NCBI RefSeq assembly: GCF_963678635.1
Contig: NC_087068.1
Span: 8,872,027 to 8,936,026 of the forward strand
From: Symsagittifera roscoffensis
Lineage: Eukaryota; Xenacoelomorpha; Acoela; Convolutidae
Reading direction: 5' to 3'
Length of the DNA: 64,000 nt
Below the pieces are notes generated by a model that was not told the origin of the DNA, ran no database searches, and saw nothing but the letters and a program-made list of their open reading frames with translations. The position numbers and the translations under genes are program-made. Shown here one piece after another: positions 36,157 to 47,700 of the stretch. The stretch's first letter is position 1; each line of letters begins with the position of its first letter.

Positions 36157-36615
36157 TCAATCGGAATTTATCTTCAATGGGACAAAAAAAATTTTGGCTA
36201 CAACTATCATTTCGATTGCAGAAATTTGACTGAATAAAAAAAGAAACAAACAAAAATTGCACATTAAACAATCACACCTTTTTTCAGGACAAAATTTTAC
36301 TAAGATGTTACTTGAAGATATCCAAATAACGACTGAAATTACAGGGCTATGTTTTTCATCAGACCAAGTTTTAGGCAAGTAGCAACCACTTGCTCCACTG
36401 CTTTTCCGATCGACGCGAGTGGTTTTGTTCACATAAATCAGTTTTTGCCGCCCATTCAAATTCTTCCGTTTGAAACTGATAAATTTTATTGATAAACCGT
36501 GAGATAATTGTTCCAAATTAACAAAAATGTCACTTATATTGAAACTTCTGCAACTAGCTAAGTAAGGTCGATACAAAACCTCGAGAAAGTATAAGAGTTT
36601 TGGTTTACAGTGCAC
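36157..36615 (-). other. Unrecognised 152-codon minus-strand ORF
   Basis: The longest unexplained ORF of the 36-kb region. The N-terminal 110 residues look like ordinary protein; the C-terminal part is hydrophobic and Cys/Phe-rich, as in non-coding AT-rich DNA. A possible donor (TCTTA|GTAAAATT) lies near 36303. No family recognised, and in 64 kb of AT-rich DNA one chance ORF of this length is not surprising. Confidence 0.2.
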
Positions 36616-36679
36616 GGGTATCTTAGTATAACAGAGATTTATTTCGTTTCCAGTAAAATGAGCTTTCGGGTTATTTATA

Positions 36680-37590
36680 GAGGCGAAGCTGAGTTTCGCA
36701 CAACTTACGATACAAAAAGCCGCTCACTCGTATCGTAAAAAACGTTCACAAAACGCCAAAAAAACAACACCCAAAAAGTTCAAATGTTTGTTTCAAACAA
36801 ACTCATTTTGATGAAAACCTGTGGCAGAACAAAGGCAACAAAATTTGTGTCGAAACCAGTTAAGCCAAAAAAATAATTGTAAAATTTTGTACGACTCATC
36901 CATTCAGAAGCACATAATCCTATACGAATATATTTTGCCCTCAAAATGACACACTATAAATTGACTTAACCGAAATAACAAACTGTTTCAGTTTAACAAA
37001 AAAAAATTTTTAAAAAAATACCCAAAATTGGCAAATTTACAAATTACAGAACTTTAAGTTAAATTTAAAAAAAAAAAACATTTTAAATTGGAACAAAACA
37101 CATGCTTTAAAAAGTAAGCCAATAAAAACCCTACCAGATAAAAAAAAGTGTTTTTTAAAAACAGTGAAAATAAACCGACAGCAACTAGGACAAAAACCAC
37201 CAACCCGAACAAAATTTGAGAAATTTTTCTGAAAAATTTATAACAACCTGAAACAGTCTTTACTTAATTACTACTTAAATGATGGTACTTTTATTTGAAT
37301 TACAAAAATATGAGCATTTCAGAAGTGGTAAAATCCCACTATTCGGGCCCAGTTTACCATTTCTACTAAAATGACTATTCTGAGAACAAAGTTGTTTACG
37401 GGGAAAAACAGTCTAATATCCGATTGCAATACCCTTGCTTATCGCAAGGGTAAATATATATCAGTACAATTTATACGGCATTTACTTCGACCTTCTCCTC
37501 AGCAAGAAGTTCATCAAACAATTTTACAACTAAACATCCACCAACTAAAAGTCAGTCGACCGCCTAAAGCATCTATCTAATAAGAAGAAT
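36680..37590 (+). repeat. Dispersed element family B, copy 1
   Basis: It begins AGAGGCGAAGCTGAGTTTCGC and shares, in order, GGAACAAAAC.CATGCTT, ACC.TACCAGATAAA, TAATTACTACTT, TTTTATTTGAAT and GGGAAAAA.C.TA.T.CCGATTG.AATACC with 40060-41160. It holds one copy of the segment that is tandemly repeated in the other. ACCCTTGC-TTATC-GCAAGGGT at 37431-37451 is a perfect 8-bp hairpin. No coding domain. Confidence 0.65.
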
Positions 37591-37698
37591 AAATTTATCC
37601 TTGAGCATACACTATATACAAACATATAAAAAATAATTAATTTATCCAAGAGCACAAACTATATAAGAATTTGAAAATATTATGTTTCTAACTCGCCG

Positions 37699-37953
37699 CA
37701 GTGGCGGATTTAAGAGAAGTCTATACCCCCCCCCCCCCCGCTATTGTGCCGAGTTTGAAGAATTTGTCCAATTATTAGATCAGCCAAATTGATTTTTCCG
37801 TGCTCTCTCAAAACACTGTAGATGAAAAATGGTGTCTTTACAAAGTTTTGGGAGAGCTCGGAAAATCAATTTAGTCGATCTTCAACAGTCGTCGAAACTT
37901 TCGATTTTTCGCTGAAAATCCACCTCCCTCGAGAAAATTCAGATCCGCGCCTG
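37699..37953 (+). mobile_element. MITE-like element, copy 4 (internally deleted)
   Basis: The termini CAGTGGCGGATTTAAG and AGATCCGCGCCTG are both well preserved, but the body is 255 bp instead of about 400. The GAGCGCGCG block is missing, while GGGAGAGCTCGGAAAATCAA is kept. No matching 8-bp flanks are visible. Confidence 0.75.
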
Positions 37954-39414
37954 TCAGTAGCTATAATATTTTAGAAGATCGAAATTCGATAGTCTTAATA
38001 GAGCTATTACTCCAACAAAATAAAGTTTCTTACTATTTTTTTAAAACAAATTAAATACTTAATTAAAGCAACTTGCGATTTATTTCAACTAAGAAAAACC
38101 TTTAAATTGATATCCCTTTAAACTATTCGAAAAAGAAAGGTTGTACGATTGATCGACCAAAGAGATTTCTTTCTACTGTCTTTCATTTTTAGAATGCCTG
38201 AATTCAAATTGAATAAATTAACTTTCATGTTCAGAGTCCCGCCCTTGCCTTCTGATATTAACATGTTAACTGTTACCTTGAGGCGGACGCACGTGCTGCG
38301 CAGCGTTTTGTAAATAATTGATCATTGATTCGCCATTTTCCCGAGGACATATTCATTGTTAGGTACCTCAATTTCTTGAAGGTGTATTCAATTAGATTAA
38401 AATTAGCTGTTATCAAAGTCTCATGAAGCTTCGGGCTAAGATAAGTGATGAACCTTGTAAGACTTTATAAAAAATAATTAAATTTCACAAAAACACAAGC
38501 TTCACATAGGAAGTACATTCATGCAAAAATCTAAAAGAAACCATTGAAATTTTACTTCAATTACAATTTGCAACCGCCATGAAACAAATCTTTGAAACGC
38601 TCAGTTTTTAAGAAAAAAATGAAGAAAGGAACTTCTCACAATCATAAGAATTATTGAATTCAATATGAAACTGATGAGCAAAATGAATAACGAAGCGGAT
38701 AAAAGTCCGGCAAAATCCAATTTTTATGAAAAACCCTTAAAAACCAACTTTTATGAAAGTAAATATCACAATGGCGAGCTGAACTTCGTATACAAACAAA
38801 AATGAGCTCTTCAAGAAAATACAAGTCTTTGAAAATAAGCCCTTTGCAAAAGAACATGTTGGATGTTGGGAGCTCAGATCTTTGCAGCTCTTTACATCAA
38901 TGAGGCCAACATCTTCGTATATTCAAAAAGCATGACCAATAAAAACAAGGCAACAATGAACGCGCTCTTTTTAGGCGGATGCAGCTCATGTTACCTTGAG
39001 CAGTAAAAACTTCAGGAGCATTAAACAATTAATACTGCTAGAAGTAGTAGAATCGGTTAACGTGATTTTTAAAGCGCCTTTTTGAATTCAAGTTTACACT
39101 TTAACCAAAAATCAGCAGCAAAACCATTTAGGTCGGCGCAAGCTAGCCAGAAGAACCGGTAACATCCTTGGACAAATTTCTTTTTATGACAGACAGCCTT
39201 AAATCAAGGTTGAATCAAACTCAAACAAACAAAAAACGGTTAAAATAGGACGTCAACTCCTTTTTAGAATGTAATAACATGGGCAGGTGATGGACTCAAA
39301 TCTTCGCCGAACCGCTCTACTGTTTATAGCCTTTGATCTAGACCACTCGGCGAACTGCTATAGTTTAGCGTCGAATTATTATCAATTATATTCGCTCTTC
39401 TCTTTAAACCTTAT
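37954..39414. other. No gene seen
   Basis: AT-rich DNA. I found no exon with both splice signals and protein-like content on either strand. A missing HP1 hinge exon could be here but was not identified. Confidence 0.4.
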
Positions 39415-39640
39415 TTACATTTGCGTTGCAACATCCTTCACCCCCAAAGACGGAAGAACGGGAGCGAGCTTTAGTGTCGCGCGGGCCAGTTCACTCGTGA
39501 TGGTTTCAAGGTCTGCGGATCGCGTGCATCCGTCTTTGCCGTAAAGCAATTTGATTATAAGGGCGAGTGGGTAGTGCCGACGTGGACTGCCAGGCTCAAC
39601 AAGCAAAACTATGTCCCCCGGTTTCAAGCTATGTCCCAGA
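39415..39640 (-). pseudogene. BEL/Pao retrotransposon pol fragment (DUF5641-like)
   Basis: A short ORF reads LKPGDIVLLVEPGSPRRHYP, then LALIIKLLYGKDGCTRSAD and a KLAPVLPSL end. This order (GD-V-L..PR..WP..I..+..G.DG..R.A..........KL.PL) is typical of the C-terminal domain of BEL/Pao integrases. Trp of the usual RxxWP is Tyr here. No other pol domain was found next to it, so this is an isolated remnant. Confidence 0.7.
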
Positions 39641-40059
39641 CGTCCGAAATGCCCTTCCACTCTGTTAAGTTATTGTGAAAAAGTAGATATTAGTAAGCAC
39701 GACAAAAAGCGAAAAAACCACGAAAAGCAGCTCCAAAAAATACTATGAAAAAGTAGAGCCTTGAAAAGAAAAAATTTCAAAACAACTCGAATTCTATCCT
39801 CTACCCTTTATATTTGGAGGCATAAGCCCTCGCATCTTCGCTATGAACCTTGATATTTGCCATCAAAATAGCTACTGATGCTAACAAAGTGCCAATGCTA
39901 TGCAGCAAAAACGCCACAAATATAAACTAAGTGCAACCACACTGAAAGCAACCACGTAATAAATAAGAACTTATGAAGCCCAATTGTGTATAAATTATCC
40001 AATTCAAAAACTTCGCAAAAAATATTGAATTGCAAAACTTTTGAAAATTAAATTTTACA

Positions 40060-41160
40060 CAGAGGCGAAGCGGAGCTTCGCAACACTTGCGATGCAAAAA
40101 CTTATTGCGCTACAAGACAATGAACGAAAAAAAGAAAGACAAACAAAACTACTGGAAGACCAAGTTGAAAATATTTCTTTGAAAAATAACTTGAAAAAAT
40201 TGGAAAACTACGGCTACAAAAACTTCATATTTGTATCGGATGAAATTCATATGCAGCCTCTAAAAATGCAAATCATTTACCGAGCGGCAACAAGCCTTGG
40301 GTCAAAACCTGTTGAGCTGAAAACAAAACTCTTGTCAAATTTTTTTTGGAAATTAAAAAACTTGAGGATCCATCAAACTGAAACAACTAATCGCTGACAA
40401 AAATTTCAGTTATAGTAAAAACTATTCAAAGTGGAATAAAACCCATGCTTCAGAAGTGAAATAAAAAAAACCTACCAGATAAAAGAAATAATGCTTTAAC
40501 TAATTACTACTTTAGGACCCATCAAACTGAAACAACTAATCGCATACGGAAATTTCAGTTATAGTAAAAACTGTTTAAAGTGGAACAAAACCCATGCTTC
40601 AGTAATAAAGTAAGAAAAAAACCTACCATATAAATAAAATAATGCTTTAACTAATTACTACTTCAGGACACATTAAACTGAAACAACTAATCGCATACGG
40701 AAATTTCAGTTATAGTAAAAACTGTTTAAAGTGGAACAAAACCCATGCTTCAGTAATAAAGTAAGAAAAAACCTACCATATAAATAAAATAATGCTTTAA
40801 CTAATTACTACTTTAGGACACATCAAACTGAAACAACTAACCGCATACGGAAATTTCAGTTATAGTAAAAACTGTTTAAAGTGGAACAAAACCCATGCTT
40901 CAGGAATTAAGTGAAAAAAAACCTACCAGATTACGAAAATAATGCTTTAACTAATTACTACTTGTATGATTAGTAAACCTAATTACTACTTATATGATAG
41001 TAGTTTTATTTGAATTTCAAGAAATTGCGAATGTCAGAGATGAATGAGTCCAGATGAAGAGTCCTGTGGACAAAATTGTAGACGGGAAAAAGCCTAGTAC
41101 CCGATTGTAATACCCCTGCTTATAACTTTTTTCCGTTCATTTGACGGATTAAAATGCATC
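40060..41160 (+). repeat. Dispersed element family B, copy 2, with tandem expansion
   Basis: It begins AGAGGCGAAGCGGAGCTTCGC like the copy at 36680 and ends with the same CCGATTGTAATACCCCTGCTT segment. A 118-codon ORF spans 40041-40397 (Lys/Leu-rich, coiled-coil-like); it has no recognised domain and is not conserved in the sister copy. Confidence 0.65.
40371..40970 (+). repeat. Four tandem units of about 150 bp
   Basis: Units start with CATCAAACTGAAACAACTAA (or CATTAAACTG..) at 40371, 40520, 40671 and 40821, spacing 149-151 bp. Each contains ATTTCAGTTATAGTAAAAAC, GTGGAACAAAACCCATGCTT and ACTAATTACTACTT. The first unit joins single-copy element sequence. The middle units are nearly identical, so the expansion is young. 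Confidence 0.93.
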
Positions 41161-41857
41161 AACTAAATTACTTTATTACTAATAGAATATCAAAGCACAA
41201 AGTAGTACTAATATCTGCTATTTAAATTTAAAAAAAATGTCTTGTAGTATTACACTTAGCTCAGCTGGTGTACAACTCATCCTATAGTTAAAACCAGTCG
41301 CATTTATGAAGCCGCTAAAACACATGGTACTAAATTGCCAGCCAATTGAGCACAATATGTGCGTGTTAGGAAATGAAAAAAATATAAATTTTTAAAAAGT
41401 TGCATTTGCTTGAATAAAAATCAATCATGTATCTATCTACGTTCAGCAGACTATCACTTTTATCATGATTCGGATTTCAAAATAAAAAATTTTTTTCAGT
41501 AAGAAAAGGTCTAAATTTATCCGTTTTTCGGAATAATCACACTTAATTCACTCTGAAATGAGTGAGACAAATGATGCCTTCTATCAAGTGTATTTGCAAC
41601 GTTAGTTTAGCCATAATCCCTAAATTCTTCAGAAAATTATATCACAACTTCTTGCGACAACTATATACTAAAAAACTTATATATTTACATATCACCAAAC
41701 TTTTTTTCATCTTTTATTTACTGGATGTTTTGCATACTTTTTAGTTTAGTCAATTTACTGTGGTCTCGTTTCATCAAAGTTTTATAACATTCCTTGCCAA
41801 ATAATTAATACTACAATTTTGTAGGCTAAATTGAAGCAGATTCCATTGTTATATCTG
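41161..41857. other. No gene; 3' flank of the lectin gene
   Basis: AT-rich DNA, probably including the 3' UTR of the minus-strand lectin gene. No other feature supported. Confidence 0.5.
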
Positions 41858-44035
41858 TCACTCTACAATTACACAGACTGAAAACTTGAGCTCCAAGCAA
41901 TTCGCAACACCCAATACTTTATACCCATCGAGTTTTGTGTTTTTTGATTTCATGTACACACAATTTTCCTCGGAAAAGACATTCGGATCGTTAGCGTTCC
42001 AAAATGGCTCCAAAAATGTGATCTCATGGCCTCTTGTATTTATAAAAACTTGTCTTGCGCCAAGCGATTTTCTTCTCAGTCCAAGCCAAAAGCTACTCGT
42101 AGTTCCATCATCAACTTGCATTCGCTCAATTAATAGATCGATTTGTTGTTTAATGAAATCGATACCATCGTCTGTGTTTGGGTTGAACTGAAAGAAAAGA
42201 CCCCCGTTGTAACCTTTGCAATAGCCTTCTGCCTCATCGAAAGACTTCAACTCTTTCACCCATTTGAGCCATTTTGTGACTATTTTGACCTCAATTGAAC
42301 CTGAAGGACAGAATTCGACGCCCCCATGCGACTTTTGAGTGCAGTGTCGTTGTTCTGTGTCGTACCAATCACTCTCATTCCAGACATGATTTTTGTAATA
42401 TTCTGACCAATTATTGTCCACTCTTTTGGCCTTCACTTGACACGTATCCGACAGAGAATCGTCCGAAATACTATTCAGATATCAAATTTGAAGCTCTCAG
42501 ATTTAAAAAAAAACAGAGACTAGCCGAGAGGCGGAAGCGATTCAAAAACGTAAATCTATCACACAAACAAATTTGTTTCAGGAGTGAACAAACAAATCGA
42601 TGCAATTTGAAGTCTAGTTGGTAGTTTTTTTTCTAAATGCGGCGTCAAAACCAAGATTGAAATAATGCATTTTTCGAAAAAAAAAATAATAGTTTCTGAG
42701 AGCGTCAAACTTTTTTGATACCTATTCCGTACTCCACCCTCAAAGCAAACATGATAGGAGATTCGTTGCATTCCGAGGTACATGCATCCCTCCGCGACCG
42801 ATAACATTCCACTCAAGCCCAGCTCTCCCGAATCTTTCAAATTGCAAGCTTCCCAATGGACCAAAAAAAAACAAGCTGCGCGATCGTTCTACTAAAAAAC
42901 AAGCTACGAAATTTTTGTTTATCCCCTGCCACTATAAGAATATTGCGGGAAAATCAGATATGGGACATTAGCTCTAGACACTTCTGCGGTAAATTTTCAT
43001 GGATGCTTTTATAAAGTCCCAAAATTCATGGTCGTGTATGCGGGTAATGTTTATACTAATTTGAAGGCAGTGTTATCAAAATTTAAATGAAGTGCAGGCA
43101 CTAAAAAAAATCATAAAAAGAAAAAAGGTTGATACAAAAAAGAATAATACAAAGAAACAAGGATAGCCGGTTGCTGTCCAATTAGCACAGACTGTTCCGA
43201 CCATATTCATAAAAACAAAAAATAATGTTTTTTTTGTTCTTTTAAGTTAGTGTCGGTTTTACTGCGTGGTGAGATTTGAGAATTACGCAAACGTGTAAGA
43301 AAGTTAGTGAATAAGACAAAATTGACCATATTTGTTTTTAAAAAAAGAATGACAGATAAAAGTTGAAAGTTTTTATTGCCAAGGAAGCATTAACTATATA
43401 TCCAAAAGTTTTATGTATAGCAACGTTTTTTAAACAGTCTAAATAAATAAATTTATTTAAAAGTCTAAATTTCTAAAAGTAAATTTTCATATAACATCGC
43501 TAATTACTCACCGAAATTGAACTAAAAATCAAACCAGTTTTTCTCGACACTAAGAAAAATTATTCAAAATATTTGATGTCGTTCGAATCACGACTTGAAA
43601 TTGCTTTAATATGATATATCACTCAACCCTTTCCGATAATTATTTGTGGTACCTGATTTTGCATGGAAAAAAGAAACTAAAACACGCCCGAATACAAAGT
43701 TCCTCTCCATTTTCAATTGTCGCAAAAAAAAGAATGATAAAAAGGTACTACAAAGATAAAAACAATACACCCAGAAAACTTACTTGGGAAGCGTGGTATT
43801 TGAAAGGTGCCTCCCTATTCCTTCCGAGTCTACATCGTAGACATCGGCTTCGTTCAGTTCGCAATTCTGATTGCTACACCAGTTTACTGACTTACATCTC
43901 GGTTCCCGATTGCATAACTTGACGCATTCAATTTGACGTATGTTGGTAATACGTTTGATGTTATGACCAAGAAAGCGACTGTTGGGTTTAATTTCGTCAA
44001 AGGGAGTAATTCTTGGTGAAAAGCAATTCAATCGC
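41858..44035 (-). CDS. PAN/apple + C-type lectin domain protein (partial gene)
   Basis: Three minus-strand exons. First, 43784-about 44035 encodes a PAN/apple domain: RFLGHNIKRITNIRQIECVK, C..REPRCKSVNWCS and CEL cysteines. Second, 42722-42848 has acceptor GGGAAG and donor AATAG|GTATC. Third, 41858-42470 is 613 nt with stop TGA at 41858-41860. Exons two and three fit in phase (2 + 1). Exon three holds a C-type lectin fold: WLKWVKELKSFDEAEGYC, FWLGLRRK, EENCVYM and a final SVC. A Cys-containing segment precedes it. At the calcium/sugar site it has FWNANDPN instead of a clear EPN or QPD, and no WND triplet, so classical sugar binding is doubtful. Exon one ends in phase 2 while exon two needs phase 1, so another exon lies between them or a boundary is misread. 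The first exons, with any signal peptide, were not found. Secreted or cell-surface adhesion is likely. It lies, same strand, between the two HP1 exons. Confidence 0.75.
43163..43735 (+). repeat. Dispersed element family A (satellite parent), copy
   Basis: It begins GGATAGCCGGTTGCTGTCCA and holds one unit of the 28-31 kb satellite sequence (ATTAGCACAGACTGTTCCGA, later GCAAACGTGTAAGAAAGTTA). CCAGTTTTTCTCGACACT, ATATCACTCAACCC and CCGAATACAAAGTTCCTCTC follow in the same order as after the array. It lies in the lectin gene's intron between exons 1 and 2 and stops about 50 bp before the PAN exon donor. Confidence 0.7.
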
Positions 44036-44145
44036 AAAGAACGATCAATTGGTTAGACTTATGATTGGTGCATGAAACCGAACCGAAAGAACAAATGATC
44101 AAAAAAAACGGTAGAATGATTACTTCGCAAAAACAGGCATGTGAT

Positions 44146-44791
44146 CAGTAGCAGATTTAGGGGAGGGGGGGGGGGTGTTTGCGGACGCCCCTCCTCAGGG
44201 ATTCGACCCCCTGCCGACCCAAGGGCTCCCCCTTTGTACTATTTTGAGATATCCACTTTTGGATAACTGACCTTCAAATTTTTCTATAGGCGCCTTCGGC
44301 GTTTTTTTTTTTTTTTTAATTAGCCCCCGGCCTGCTCAGTGCAGGACCAACCATGGGGGAGGGGGAGATGTCATCCATTTCGCCGCAGCCGGTCCCACCT
44401 TGAGGAGGCGGATGACACTGGGACCCCTCCAGCCGTGAACGAAGCGGGATTCGAACGCATGACCCTCGTGTTGAGAGACATGTGCCTAACCCACTCGACC
44501 ACGGCTGCTCTCGGCGTCAATATGTCCTAATTTTGAGGGGGGAGCGCGCGTCGAAAAAACGCAAGTTTTTGGTCGAAACTTTCCAAAAAGTGAAAAAACG
44601 CCTTTTTTGGCCGTTTTTTTCTTCAAAAAATGCCCTGCCGCACAGAAAATTTGGTCATTATAGGGTCTTTATAGTGATATGGAAGAGCTCAGAAAATCAA
44701 TGTAGTCGACCTAAAAAAATGTCGAGAAAAATTTCAATTTTTTTTCGAAAAAAAGACCCCCCCCCCTGAAAAATTCCTAGATTCGCACCTG
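44146..44791 (+). mobile_element. MITE-like element, copy 5, split by a SINE
   Basis: It starts CAGTAGCAGATTTAGGGG and ends ATTCGCACCTG. The 8-bp flanks are CATGTGAT and CAAATGAT (6 of 8 identical), compatible with an old target duplication. The family sequence ..GGCGCCTTCGGCG is interrupted at 44302 and resumes at about 44517 with TCAATATGTCCTAATTTTGA, as in uninterrupted copies. Confidence 0.8.
44302..44510 (-). mobile_element. tRNA-derived SINE
   Basis: Read on the minus strand it begins with a tRNA-like head: A box TGGTCGAGTGGGTTAGGC (44484-44501) and B box GCGTTCGAATCCC (44446-44458). The 5' CAGCCGTG can pair with a CACGGCTG after the B box, as in an acceptor stem. A GC-rich body of about 110 bp follows, then a 16-A tail (plus-strand T run 44302-44317). 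It is flanked by a perfect TCGGCG duplication (44296-44301 and 44511-44516). The promoter boxes look functional for RNA polymerase III. The tail and duplication imply LINE-driven insertion. The source tRNA is not certain (Ser/Leu-like). Confidence 0.87.
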
Positions 44792-47700
44792 CAAATGATG
44801 ATAAGCTTTTTTCCGCAAAACTTGAGTACCTTTAATCCAAACTACATACAATTTTCGCTAAATTTAAAACTATTAGAGAAATGCCGAAACACAATTTGCC
44901 TAAGAAGTTAGCAACACGTTTGTGATCAAATCGCTTTCCTTTTTGTCCATGCAGCTTCAAGTGAAACATAAACTTGGAGCAAGAGAAAAGCACCTAAATG
45001 AAAATTAAGCATCGCAAAATTTTAGTCGCGTTCCAAATAATTTCTTTGAACGACCGCAAAAATCTCGTAAGTTTGAACAGACGGCTTAAAAGGTTAACAA
45101 ATTTTCAAAACTAAGTAGTTTTGATTAAAGCATTAATATAAATCGCATTTATTAATTATTTTTCATCTTAATACGAAAAACTGAAAATGCGCCGTTTTTT
45201 GCACGCACGATATCGACAAAACAGATACTGGAATAAAAACTTCTGATATCAGAGAAGATTTAAGCAATTGAGTAGATAGGTGTTTGGTCAATAATCTTAA
45301 CGGCGAAAAGAAGCTCTAAAAACGTGAAAGGAAACAAGAGAAAAGAGTAAAAATCAGAAGAAAAAAAACACATCGGGATCGATTCCCCGATCTGGAGATT
45401 CAGAGTCTCACTTCCTCACATCTGCTCCATGGTCGCTTGAAAATCATCAAACACTAGCCATCAACTTAGCAGATACAAATAAAAATGAAATAAATAAAAC
45501 GCTGGAAAAACTAGGTTTACAAAAATATTCGCATGTCTCGAAAAAATACAACTAGAGGCGCAGCCCGAACCTCAAACTTTATATATTTTTTTTTCCATTT
45601 TTTAACCTAATGCGGGATTGTAATGGGTAATTTCATTGCCCAAAACATTTTTCTAACAAAAAAACTAACAAGTCGCCCCTTTTACAGGAAAAGCTCTCGC
45701 AACGGGTTCTTTCGATTGAGCCAATCATCTCAGATTTGATAGGGTAGTTTTTAAGAAAAAACAAAAAATTTCTAAAACGGCCAAAATTTCAATACGTTTT
45801 TCCGGAAAAACAGCTCGTGGCTGCTTAGGAAGATATTCTGAACCCCAGTTTCTCAATTGCACACTTCACCTATGAAATCCCACGGCAAAAGCTTTTCATG
45901 TAAAAAAAAGAAGCGTATTTGCTAAAGAGATTCACTCAACCTGTTATTTCAATCGATCCCAAAAACTCCGACTTGAGAGTGTAGTTTTCGAGAAAGTTGA
46001 AATAGTTTCATAAAACGAAAACAAAAACACAAATCCGAGGGCCAGTACTTATTGTGTAAAACATTAGGGTGTAGTCGATCAAGCATGGCAGCTCCCCACA
46101 GCCCGTTCTGTCCATTCATTCCAAACTTTTAGATTTGAGGTAGTTTTTAAGTAAACGAATAAAAAATCCAAAGATTGGGGTCAAATATTCCTGAACAAAT
46201 TTTCGAAGGCTGTAGACAGTGTGGTAAAGTAAAAAGATACTACGGAATTATGCAGACACACGGGAAATAGGCGGCCTTTCCAATGACAAGCATTTCTAAA
46301 AAGCAATGAGGTACTTTTTAGAAAAACTAAAAGTTTTGCAAATAAATTCCTATGCCTCTCAAAAAAAGAATAAAAACCTTATGCCATACATTTTAATTAT
46401 AAGTTTTTAATTAAAATGAATTGCAGCGAGAAATTTGAATTCTAAAGGAGCAACGGAAAAAATTTTATACAGAGGCCAGGCTGCGCTTCACAAACACAAG
46501 CGAGGAAATTGTAAAACAACAAAGGGCTCTAAAAAAAGGCAAAACAAAGTGAAATAAAGAAAAAGGATTAGATGAAAATAAACATTGAAAACAGTTTTAA
46601 TTACGAGATTATGAGTATCACGTCCTCGCATCTGCTACACTACCGCTTGTAATATTGCTAACACTAGCCGCCAATAAAGCAGCTACAGTTGCTATCAAAT
46701 TGTCAATGCTACACAGCAAAAGTTCGACCAAATAAAAAAAAACAATCTCAATGTTCCCAATTTGAATCTCCTAAATATAGATTAGGAGTCTCTTGTCCTT
46801 GCATTTGCGCCACGTTCACTTTGAAATAAACTATTAGCCTAGATCATACTGGATGCACCTGTTTTTAACATATTGTTAAATCATATTGTACTGATGCGAA
46901 AAGCGTAACTTTCAAAACTTCAAAAAAATTCGACTTTACGCAAAACCATAGTTGTTTCTCTGCTTAAGAAGGGGAACAGCCACTTTAGGGTATAGCTACT
47001 ACTCGTTCTTTCAATTGAATTTTTTATCTTAGAGGTCGGGTAGTTGTCGAAAAAAGTTCCCAAAAAACGATCAAACATTCAAACATTTGACTTTTCTTAG
47101 TCCATAATTTTTTCTCTGCTTAAGCATGGGAAAATTCTTTTATGTAGGGAGTTTGCCAGAAACTGTTTTTTCGATTGAACCTTGAATATCAGACTTACCT
47201 AAAAAAAATTTGCGAATAGTAGACGGTAAAACGGCAAAAGTTTCAAAAAAATTCCGACCTCTTTGAAGTCTACACCGGCGTTTCCGCAAAAACAAAAAAA
47301 ATAATGAAAAAGTTTACACAGGGAAGACATGCTGGTCCTAATGAAACATCAACCTCAGAGTTAGAAGAAGAAAATTTGTTAAAATATTTCTGACAAAATA
47401 TTTTGTTGAAATATTTCTGATAATAACTGACAAAATTTCAAAAATTGGTCATTTTCTAAGGCCAAAAGTAGAAAATAGCCGGTTCACGATAAAAAAAAAA
47501 TTACATCAATGTTTTATTTTCTAATAATTGAGCCCTTAATCTCAGATTTGGCAGGGAAGTTTTTAAGAATGTCAAAAGTTTCCACAAAAACAGTAGAAAG
47601 TTACAAAAAAAGGACATTTTCTCATGTCATAACTTTTTTTCTACAAAAATAAAGGCGTAATCAATTCTGCAAAGAAAATTTCTACCACGCCATCTAGCGA

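Noticed and set aside
39287-39544. Plus-strand 85-codon ORF
   Set aside because: It is antisense to the BEL/Pao integrase fragment, which has a recognisable domain on the minus strand.
44440-44515. Stand-alone tRNA gene on the minus strand
   Set aside because: A and B boxes and an acceptor-like pairing are present. However, the sequence continues into a body and A tail with a flanking duplication, so it is a SINE head rather than a host tRNA gene.
44339-44530. 63-codon plus-strand ORF
   Set aside because: It lies wholly in the antisense of the tRNA-derived SINE.
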